DNA of 64,000 nucleotides, taken from positions 14,356 through 78,355 of the forward strand of contig CAXSCR010000014.1 in assembly GCA_964235605.1 (NCBI GenBank), in the 5' to 3' direction. This document shows, piece after piece, positions 1-6,074 of this stretch; the stretch's first letter is position 1; each line of letters starts with the position of its first letter. The notes beneath the pieces were generated by a model. It saw nothing but the letters and a program-made list of their open reading frames with translations. It was not told the origin of the DNA and did no database searches. This DNA comes from DATCRE01 sp964235605. Lineage in GTDB: Bacteria; Bacteroidota; Bacteroidia; Cytophagales; Cyclobacteriaceae. Both the position numbers and the translations under genes were made by a program.

Positions 1-2
1 AG

Positions 3-542
3 GAACAAAAAGCTTCAATAATTGGTATAGTTGAATATGCTAATCAGTATGCTTTACAATTTTTTGTGGATGAAGCAGATAAAGGCGTTAACGCAGTTAG
101 GAAAGATCTTTATGATTTCGCGTCGAAACTGGGAAGACCATTACCTTCAAATATCCAACAGTCAAGTGCATGTACTGTTCGCTTTAGGGATGTGTGGCGC
201 GCGGGTGTATGTGCAGGGGCTGCTGGTGCAATTAGGGGCGCTTTAGCGGGTGCGGTTGGAGGAACTGTAATACCAGGTGCAGGAACTGTTAGTGGTGCCT
301 TGGCCGGTGGTGTATATGGGTTTGCATCTGGTTTTGCAGTCGGCGCTGGGGCTGACGTTGCTTACCAAGTGATTTGGGGATGCATGTTTGGAAGTCCAAT
401 GCAAACGCATGACGACGAATGGTGGAAACAAGAATGTGCATCAGTTTTTCTCAAAGGGAATGCTTACAACCAGGAGCATATCCGATTGTGTCAAAGATGG
501 GCTTCACGATATTATCGTAGATTTAAGTTACCGCAAAATTGA
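3..542 (+). CDS. Glycine-rich (glycine-zipper) protein, 5' partial
   Basis: The frame is open to the left edge of the window, so the protein starts upstream; a GTG at 66 is an internal possibility only. The visible part has a charged N-terminal half, a Gly/Ala-rich stretch of about 50 residues with GxxxG-type spacing (GAAGAIRGALAGAVGG and following), which normally marks a membrane-inserting glycine zipper, and a C-terminal tail rich in Cys, Trp and Arg. Two-peptide bacteriocins, toxins and surface antigens all use such zippers, so no function can be chosen. It is followed after 29 bases by a GRAM-domain gene. Whether it belongs to the mobile element or to the host is unclear. Confidence 0.55.
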   Translation, partial: EQKASIIGIVEYANQYALQFFVDEADKGVNAVRKDLYDFASKLGRPLPSNIQQSSACTVRFRDVWRAGVCAGAAGAIRGALAGAVGGTVIPGAGTVSGALAGGVYGFASGFAVGAGADVAYQVIWGCMFGSPMQTHDDEWWKQECASVFLKGNAYNQEHIRLCQRWASRYYRRFKLPQN

Positions 543-571
543 TGTAAGTTTAAAAACTAACCGATTCGATT

Positions 572-1069
572 ATGAAAAAATGGAGCATTACAATCCTGAC
601 ATTAGTATTGCCTTTTGCAATACTTACGATTATAACAAGTTTCTGGGACACTGGAACAATTACCATAAGTAATATTGGATTTGCGCTATTAAAAGGCATC
701 ATATTCGCACTGCTTTTTACCTATACAACTGAATGGTTTAAAAGAAGAACATTGAAAAAAGTTATGATTCAAATTGAATCAGATGAACAACTTCTTTTAG
801 AAGGCGGTGCTAATCACTTCAAGGGAGCCGAAGGTGTTGGTGGTAAGTTGGTTTTAACTAACAGGAGATTAATTTTCAAATCGCATAATTTAAACATTCA
901 GAATCACCAGCAATCAATTGATATTAGTCAGATAAAATCAATTAGAGAGAAGAGCAACAATATATTCAGCCGTTTTTTAATATTGGAATTGCTGAATAAA
1001 GAGATCCATAAGTTTGTAGTAGATTCACCTTCCGATTGGCATAAATTAATTCAGAGTCAAAAGGTTTAA
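572..1069 (+). CDS. Membrane protein with GRAM/PH-like domain
   Basis: 165 residues. Two hydrophobic helices occupy about residues 5-25 and 32-50. A GRAM/PH-like module follows (about 65-150), with the typical GGKLVLTNRRLIFKS strand pattern and a later DISQIKSI strand. GRAM domains bind lipids or act as protein docking surfaces at membranes, so a membrane-proximal sensor or scaffold is likely, but no specific role can be named. It lies 29 bases after the glycine-zipper gene and is followed by a strong terminator at 1084, so the two genes probably form one transcript. It contains none of the TGCGCA words that mark the sequence to its right. Confidence 0.7.
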   Translation: MKKWSITILTLVLPFAILTIITSFWDTGTITISNIGFALLKGIIFALLFTYTTEWFKRRTLKKVMIQIESDEQLLLEGGANHFKGAEGVGGKLVLTNRRLIFKSHNLNIQNHQQSIDISQIKSIREKSNNIFSRFLILELLNKEIHKFVVDSPSDWHKLIQSQKV

Positions 1070-1083
1070 CTGTCATAATAGTG

Positions 1084-1114
1084 AAAAGGGTTGTAGAAAT
1101 ACAACCCTTTTTTT
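1084..1114 (+). terminator. Rho-independent terminator
   Basis: A 12-bp perfect stem (aaaagggttgta / tacaaccctttt) with a GAAA loop is followed by a T run. It ends the transcript of the GRAM-domain gene and separates it from the virus-like region. Confidence 0.85.
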
Positions 1115-1151
1115 ATACATCAGCATTGGCTTTGCGCAGTCAATCTAAAAC

Positions 1152-1352
1152 CTAGCGTTTTTGGCTCGATAAGTCTACCACAGCTTCAATAGTAAAAGTG
1201 TTTCCGACCTTTTGCTTGAATTGTTCTACTTCTAGTGGGGCTAATTGTAGTCTATGATTAATCCCTATCTCTCTTAAAATCTTTCTTGCTTTTTTCTCTC
1301 CACAATTGAAGATTCCGCATAATTCTTTACGACTTGTAAAACCTATTATCAT
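1152..1352 (-). CDS. Small helix-turn-helix protein (excisionase/repressor-like)
   Basis: 66 residues. The first 45 residues (FTSRKELCGIF, then KKARKILREIG, then LAPLEVEQF) read as a MerR/excisionase-type winged helix-turn-helix in which a short recognition helix is followed by a substrate-binding-like wing. It is the only leftward gene at this end of the element and is divergent from the long structural operon. The 149-base intergenic space contains three phased CCGGC boxes that could be its operators. Roles as excisionase (recombination directionality factor) or as regulator of the operon are both open; homology to a named family is not certain. Confidence 0.55.
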   Translation of the reverse strand: MIIGFTSRKELCGIFNCGEKKARKILREIGINHRLQLAPLEVEQFKQKVGNTFTIEAVVDLSSQKR

Positions 1353-1392
1353 TGGCCTGGTGTCAGATAAGTGAGTTTATAAAATTAGGCAC

Positions 1393-1430
1393 TTTCCGGC
1401 ATTTTCCGGCAATTAATGGGTATCACCGGC
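1393..1430. promoter_or_regulatory. Three phased CCGGC boxes between divergent genes
   Basis: TTTCCGGC occurs at 1393-1400 and 1403-1410, exactly one helical turn apart, and a third related box (TCACCGGC) ends at 1430, two turns further. All three lie on the same face of the helix between the small HTH gene and the first gene of the structural operon, so they are candidate operator sites. Confidence 0.45.
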
Positions 1431-1501
1431 CCTGGTATCGCCAGTTAAAAAAACCTCTGTAAGTTGTTTCTTCAAATAGTAGAAAACTAAAGCCTGAAGG
1501 T

Positions 1502-1996
1502 TTGAAGACTGTACTAAAATTAGGAATTGTAGCGAGTGTTATCGGTCTGATTGCTATTGGCCTACAGAAGGCAAGTAATATGGCTGGTGGATTTCAGGTA
1601 GACATCTTGAAATACGGCCTACCAAAACTTAGTTCTGGGGTAATTACCTTACCTATAGCGGTAAAATTCGTAAACCCGAGCCCTATTGCGATTAACATTC
1701 AACAATTCGTTGCAGACATCGAATTGTTCAAAGTATCTGCATTCCAAAAGATTGCTCAAGTCAACCATCCCCTTACAATCGCACCAGGCGAATCAGTGCA
1801 AATCATCTACGCACAGTTAAGCTTGAAGGACCTTTTCGCAGGTAACCTTTGGGATTTTGCAAAAAGCACTGTTAGTGCGCAATCAGTTAAAATACGCACA
1901 AACATCACAGCCGTTTGGAATGGTATACCCATTAAGCCAGAGCCATTTTTAGAAGTAATTACTTTAACCTCTATGATGAATGGACAATCACTTTAA
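1502..1996 (+). CDS. Membrane-anchored LEA14/WHy-like beta protein
   Basis: 164 residues, using a TTG start. Residues 5-25 form one hydrophobic helix. The remainder resembles a LEA14/WHy-type beta-sandwich (VKFVNPSPIAINIQQF, then PLTIAPGESVQI), a fold that usually sits just outside a membrane. It is the first gene of the long rightward operon and overlaps the following transglutaminase-like gene by 17 bases, which suggests translational coupling. In an integrated virus such a protein could be a minor membrane-associated virion component; this is inference. No ATG start is available that keeps the hydrophobic anchor. Confidence 0.6.
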   Translation: MKTVLKLGIVASVIGLIAIGLQKASNMAGGFQVDILKYGLPKLSSGVITLPIAVKFVNPSPIAINIQQFVADIELFKVSAFQKIAQVNHPLTIAPGESVQIIYAQLSLKDLFAGNLWDFAKSTVSAQSVKIRTNITAVWNGIPIKPEPFLEVITLTSMMNGQSL

Positions 1997-3011
1997 CCTG
2001 TCTCCGTTGGGTTTTGTTGCCTCTGGCAGAAGGTCTATATCTTCTGGTACAGAGTACAACAAATTTTTTGACCTAAACGGCCTACAGGGTTCTGACCCTA
2101 TTATTTCACAAGACGGGACCTCGCACGATACGCTGCGGGAAATGGAAAGCATTGCGCAAACCTACCAATCACAAGCAAAGAAGATTTCAGGAGAACTAAA
2201 GGCATCAACGCTTGAAGGAACCTTGAAGAATGTATGGAATTTCCTATATCACAACGTACAATACAAAAAGGATTCACCTACACAAGAACAGCTGCGTACA
2301 CCTTTGCGCACCTGGAAGGATAGAAAAGCAGGCGTTGATTGCGATTGCTATTCAATTTTCATTTCGGCAATTCTTAGAAATCTGGGCATATCTCATGCGT
2401 TCAGAATGGCGGCATACAAAGGAGATTTTCAGCACGTGTATGTAGTGGTTGGAAAAGGTGGAAAGCGTGATAGCATTGATTCAGGTAATTACATAACCAT
2501 AGATCCGGTCGTTGATAAATTCGATTATGAAGTTCCCTTCACAAAAAAATTTGATAGGTATATGCGTGTACAAATATTAAATGGTCTAGGCGAAACACCT
2601 GCGCAATCATGCAATGCACCAAGCAAGTATAATAATAACGAAGACATGATTCGTGTTACGTACCTCGAAAACATGGGGTATGTTATTACAGAAAAACTTC
2701 TTACTGAAAACAAAATACCATTCGAAGAATATACACTACCTAATGGATCAGTAAGATATTCTGCCAAACATTTACCGGCAATCGTTCCTGTACTAACACA
2801 GGAAGAAGCTGTTGAACTAATTAAAAATTTAATGAATCCTCCGGTTGCGCAACCCGGACCTCAAACATCACAAAAACATAGCAAAGCACTTTGGTGGATA
2901 CTTGGTATCTCTGGAGCCTTGATACTAGTCGGTGGTGGTAACACTTCTTCACCACCTTTGAGCGGTGTAGACAAGAATAAGAAGCCCCGACTAAAAACTT
3001 TACACATCTAA
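1980..3011 (+). CDS. Transglutaminase-like protein with C-terminal membrane anchor
   Basis: 343 residues. Residues about 80-185 match the transglutaminase-like cysteine protease fold: the nucleophile is C121 or C123 in the motif VDCDCYS, followed by H152 (FQHVYVVV) and D175 (TIDPVVDKF). This triad supports acyl transfer or proteolysis. Short LNGL words occur at residues 32-35 and 200-203. A transmembrane helix lies at about 303-321, followed by PPLSGV and a basic tail, an arrangement shared with other proteins of the element. Possible roles are crosslinking or cleavage of virion proteins, or cell-wall modification. It overlaps the preceding gene. The fold is well supported; the role is inference. 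Confidence 0.7.
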   Translation: MDNHFNLSPLGFVASGRRSISSGTEYNKFFDLNGLQGSDPIISQDGTSHDTLREMESIAQTYQSQAKKISGELKASTLEGTLKNVWNFLYHNVQYKKDSPTQEQLRTPLRTWKDRKAGVDCDCYSIFISAILRNLGISHAFRMAAYKGDFQHVYVVVGKGGKRDSIDSGNYITIDPVVDKFDYEVPFTKKFDRYMRVQILNGLGETPAQSCNAPSKYNNNEDMIRVTYLENMGYVITEKLLTENKIPFEEYTLPNGSVRYSAKHLPAIVPVLTQEEAVELIKNLMNPPVAQPGPQTSQKHSKALWWILGISGALILVGGGNTSSPPLSGVDKNKKPRLKTLHI

Positions 3012-3046
3012 AACAATTTTCTATTAAACAATTAATTTTTAAAACT

Positions 3047-3448
3047 ATGGATTTCAATAAAATAAAGGAAAACGGGATTATGGGATTGAGCGTGGCCGCA
3101 GGTGTTGGTGTCGCTGTTCTTTTGGTTCGTCAGTTTGGCGATAAAGCGCCAGTATGGGCAAAGTCGTTACTCGCTTTAGCACCAGGTCTTGCGTTGTCGC
3201 TTATGTCAAAAAACAAATTTTTGATTTCTGGTGGATTAGCAATGTTAGGCACAGGTATGATTGTAGGCGCAAAACAATTGACTGAAGGCAAATCAGGTTT
3301 GCTATTGACAATCAATCAAAACTTGCCGGCCTTATCTGGTACTGATGATAACAACACGCAGTACTTACCACAACTTCCGGCCCATGATAGCGCACTGTTA
3401 TCTGGCATTAACGGATTAGGTATGCCTGATAATATGCTTTTAAGCTAA
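3047..3448 (+). CDS. Small multi-helix membrane protein ending in NMLLS
   Basis: 133 residues. Three hydrophobic segments (about 10-28, 36-55 and 58-77) are followed by a soluble C-terminal tail carrying LSGT (96-99) and LLSGINGLG (117-125). The chain ends in LLS, as does the product of the gene at 12945. No family recognised. It sits immediately before the candidate coat protein gene, so an abundant virion membrane protein is an attractive guess. It is separated from that gene by 67 bases without a recognisable promoter box. Confidence 0.6.
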   Translation: MDFNKIKENGIMGLSVAAGVGVAVLLVRQFGDKAPVWAKSLLALAPGLALSLMSKNKFLISGGLAMLGTGMIVGAKQLTEGKSGLLLTINQNLPALSGTDDNNTQYLPQLPAHDSALLSGINGLGMPDNMLLS

Positions 3449-3515
3449 CACGAGAGTGGCAATAATTTTTTAAACATCAACAACCATTTTTTTCAACTTC
3501 ATTAATCAATTAATC

Positions 3516-4295
3516 ATGCAACAACTAAAGAATAAATTTATTACAGCAATGGCAGTTTTTGCTATTGCATTTTGCGCACTCGCTCTGAATTCATACGCAC
3601 ATAATGATTTAGTTTCAGCAACCCGTTATTTCGCTTTTGCAGCAATGGCATTTTTGTCACCCGTTGGTGCGCATGCAGCTTCATCATTGGGAACGTGGGG
3701 AGAGCCTGCCGGTATTGCAGCACTTAAAAGAAACTGGAACCGGTTAGGTTTTAAAACACAGGCAGAAGCAGCAAACATACAAGGCATTGACGATACCATC
3801 TACATACGCAAAAGTATCACAGGTATAAGCGGTGTATATAGATTGATAGATGCGAGTAACGTAAAAACTGCTGGCATTACAAACATTGATAAGAATCGTT
3901 TTCCTGAAGGTTATAACTTAGGTATAGAAGGTATTCGTGTTGCGCAAGGCAGTCACGCTACTATTACAGATCCGAAAAACATTATTAATTATACGGCTGT
4001 GAATGGATCAGTTGAAGCTGAATTCCGTCATGCTGAATTGGTTATAACTCAGGATAGCAAAGAATTATTACGCTTGCCAATATCTTCAATGCTTGCCCCT
4101 GCGGCAACCACTATAGGTACATTGAAAGAAGCTGCGTATTCATTAAAGGATAACGCAATTGTACTCGTAGAAACACTTCCTTTCGAAATCAACATTGAAT
4201 TCCCTGCGGCTGTGGCCACATCATCTGCATCAAGTAGCAAATTCCATGTGGAAGTAGAATTGTACGGCAAAAAGACAGTAAGAAAATTCGTTTAA
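3516..4295 (+). CDS. Candidate major coat protein with tandem N-terminal hydrophobic segments
   Basis: 259 residues. The N-terminus has a Sec-like signal (residues 1-28, ending LNSYA) and a second hydrophobic stretch (about 36-54, ending VGAHA), after which about 200 residues are predominantly beta-strand-like with short loops and a C-terminal FHVEVELYGKKTVRKF strand. It is followed at once by a strong terminator, an arrangement often seen after very highly expressed coat genes. Its length approaches that of small jelly-roll capsid proteins (PM2 P2 is about 270 residues), but the signal segments would be unusual for those. Identification as coat protein rests on context, not on recognised homology. 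Confidence 0.45.
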   Translation: MQQLKNKFITAMAVFAIAFCALALNSYAHNDLVSATRYFAFAAMAFLSPVGAHAASSLGTWGEPAGIAALKRNWNRLGFKTQAEAANIQGIDDTIYIRKSITGISGVYRLIDASNVKTAGITNIDKNRFPEGYNLGIEGIRVAQGSHATITDPKNIINYTAVNGSVEAEFRHAELVITQDSKELLRLPISSMLAPAATTIGTLKEAAYSLKDNAIVLVETLPFEINIEFPAAVATSSASSSKFHVEVELYGKKTVRKFV

Positions 4296-4316
4296 TCAAA
4301 TCTCTATCTGATGTAA

Positions 4317-4347
4317 AAAGGCTGCGCAGTTGCGCAGCCTTTCTTTC
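4317..4347 (+). terminator. Terminator after the candidate coat gene
   Basis: A GC-rich stem (aaaggctgcgca / tgcgcagccttt) with a two-base loop is followed by ttcttt. It lies inside the long operon directly after the putative coat gene, so it probably makes the upstream part of the transcript more abundant than the downstream part. The stem itself contains two TGCGCA words. Confidence 0.8.
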
Positions 4348-4374
4348 AAAATATCACCTTTTTAATTAATCAAA

Positions 4375-4776
4375 ATGATAGAAGATAAAATTAAACTCGA
4401 TGCTAAAAAATGTACCATCGTTAGTGGTACAACAGGAGGAACTTTACGGGAAGTTATATATAGCCCGGATTCATCCTATGATGAAATTATTGGAGTTGAA
4501 GCATATCAAAATTCAGATGGTGGCGTAGCTAATGGCTATTATCAAATAGGCATATCTGATACAGATAAAGCGTATGTTGAGATGTGTCATAAAAACACGT
4601 TGATTACTTCAAGTGCGGTTGACCAGAGAGGAAAAACACGTGCTGTAAATATTCCTATTCGAAAAGGAAATGATCTTAAGATCAGAATCTACTGGCCATC
4701 TACAAGTGCAATTGGTTCTGATTTAGAACTAGAACTAGTATTCGTGTTGCGCAGAAAAGTAGCTCCTTCAATCTAA
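4375..4776 (+). CDS. Small beta-rich protein, possible minor virion protein
   Basis: 133 residues without signal peptide or membrane helix. The pattern of short hydrophobic strands separated by turns (TIVSGTTGGTLREVIY, YYQIGISD, LELELVFVL) suggests a compact beta-sandwich. No family recognised. It lies between the candidate coat protein and fibre-like genes, where penton or spike-base proteins are often encoded in small icosahedral viruses. That role is a guess from position. It is separated by 13 bases from the next small beta protein, with which it shares size and style, and the two could be partners. Confidence 0.55.
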   Translation: MIEDKIKLDAKKCTIVSGTTGGTLREVIYSPDSSYDEIIGVEAYQNSDGGVANGYYQIGISDTDKAYVEMCHKNTLITSSAVDQRGKTRAVNIPIRKGNDLKIRIYWPSTSAIGSDLELELVFVLRRKVAPSI

Positions 4777-4789
4777 CCAGCACGACAAT

Positions 4790-5098
4790 ATGCCAGACGT
4801 TAAAAGAAAACTTAAAATAGAACAACGTTCTTCCTCTGTTGATTTTAATATCGATCTGGATGAAAATGTATTGGGTGTAACGATAGAGAACACTGGTACA
4901 TCACTAGTGTTTGTAGCGTGGAATGAAAACGCCAGCCCTGGCAAAGGAACAACTCTTCCAGGTACTAGTAAGTCATTTGGCTTGGGATGGCCCTATTGCC
5001 TATCAGGACAAAAATTAAGTATTGCTTTTGACAACACAGGTTCCCCGAATACCTCTGTAATAATTTTCAGAGACGGCGGCCCTATAAGTAACTGTTAA
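4790..5098 (+). CDS. Small beta-rich protein of unknown function
   Basis: 102 residues, soluble, with strand-like segments (LGVTIENTGTSLVFVAWNE, KLSIAFDN, TSVIIFRDGG) and a C-terminal Cys. It resembles the small beta-sandwich proteins that decorate or plug virions, but no family is recognised. It is separated by two bases from the next gene and by 13 from the previous one, so it is part of the same transcript. It carries only two cysteines (in the strand WPYCLSG and at the C-terminus), which could form a disulphide if the protein is exposed. Confidence 0.55.
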   Translation: MPDVKRKLKIEQRSSSVDFNIDLDENVLGVTIENTGTSLVFVAWNENASPGKGTTLPGTSKSFGLGWPYCLSGQKLSIAFDNTGSPNTSVIIFRDGGPISNC

Positions 5099-5100
5099 TT

Positions 5101-5808
5101 ATGCTAGGACTAGGGTCAACTACAAAACGCGAACGCACACACGTCTATGTTAATTCTATAACAGAACGTGATGCCTATCCTGCTGCACTTCGGGATTGGG
5201 GTATGATCATTACGGTTATTAATTATCCTCTTGCGGGTAATGCTACAGGCTATCAGCTTACTTACTCTACTGGAGCTTCATTATCAGACAACACAAAATT
5301 TGTTGAGTATACAGGTGGTGGTGGCTTAAACGCTACACCAGCTATTCAAACATTTACCGCTGATGGTGTTCAAACTGAATTTGCTTTAGCGGAGTCTGAA
5401 GCAGTAAAAATTTGGTTTGTAACCTTCGAAGAATCAGTGTTCGCATTAGGAAGAAAGTATATTCAACGTCCTGCTAATGCGCCTACACATACAGTGGACA
5501 ACGTTTCTAAAAAAATCGTTTTTCAATTCGCGCCAGATGCAGACACAAGATTAACCATTTATTATTTTACCGCACTTACTATAAGTGATGCCGCGGTGAA
5601 GAATCGTGGCGCATGGGACGCATCTACAAATCTATATCCGGCAGCTGGATCGGGATCTGGTACTGCTGGGGCAATTACAGCTGGTGACTATTGGTACTTT
5701 AGTTCACCGGCAACTAATATAGATTCCTCTTATTGGCCTGTAAAAACTCTTGCTATATCGCTAATAGACACGCCTGGACAAGATAGTGCTAACTGGAAAT
5801 TGATATGA
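5101..5808 (+). CDS. Fibre/spike-like protein
   Basis: 235 residues. The chain starts MLGLG and has two parts: an N-terminal beta-rich domain (about 10-165) and a C-terminal segment VKNRGAWDAST, LYPAAGSGSGT, AITAGDYWYFSS, which closely follows the wording of carbohydrate-binding or trimerising modules at the ends of phage fibres. Receptor binding or attachment of the long spike encoded downstream is therefore likely. It has no signal peptide. Its stop overlaps the start of the next gene by four bases, indicating translational coupling. Confidence 0.65.
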   Translation: MLGLGSTTKRERTHVYVNSITERDAYPAALRDWGMIITVINYPLAGNATGYQLTYSTGASLSDNTKFVEYTGGGGLNATPAIQTFTADGVQTEFALAESEAVKIWFVTFEESVFALGRKYIQRPANAPTHTVDNVSKKIVFQFAPDADTRLTIYYFTALTISDAAVKNRGAWDASTNLYPAAGSGSGTAGAITAGDYWYFSSPATNIDSSYWPVKTLAISLIDTPGQDSANWKLI

Positions 5809-6074
5809 ATGACTTAGTAAAACACTTTATTGAAAGGCTTGACCTTATTAAAAGTTCAGTTGCCATAATTTCAATTTCATTACTGGCATTCCTTTGCTAT
5901 GCGCTTGTCTATGTTCCTATTCCTGATGGCAATAAAGAAGCACTTTATATCCTTATCGGGATTATATCAAGTACAGTCACTTTGATTGCTGGCTTTTACT
6001 ATGGTAGCTCTAAAGGATCACAGAAGAAAGATGAAATAATTAAAAGTCAGAACGAACAAATTGCAGAAATGTGA
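5805..6074 (+). CDS. Two-helix holin-like membrane protein
   Basis: 89 residues. Two hydrophobic helices at about 18-37 and 46-66 are followed by GFYYGSSKGSQKKDEII and a short charged coiled-coil tail. The GFYYGSS-K-S-KKDE wording after the second helix is typical of small phage membrane proteins annotated as holins or holin accessories. It overlaps its upstream neighbour by four bases, and its stop (TGA) overlaps the start of the spike gene. The muramidase gene is 5.5 kb downstream, so a role in lysis is plausible but not shown by position. Confidence 0.55.
   Translation: MNDLVKHFIERLDLIKSSVAIISISLLAFLCYALVYVPIPDGNKEALYILIGIISSTVTLIAGFYYGSSKGSQKKDEIIKSQNEQIAEM

Noticed and set aside
1..1500. 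Left attachment site of the element
   Set aside because: No copy of the tRNA-Pro 3' end (GTTCGAATCTGGCCACCCCGA type) is present on either strand here.
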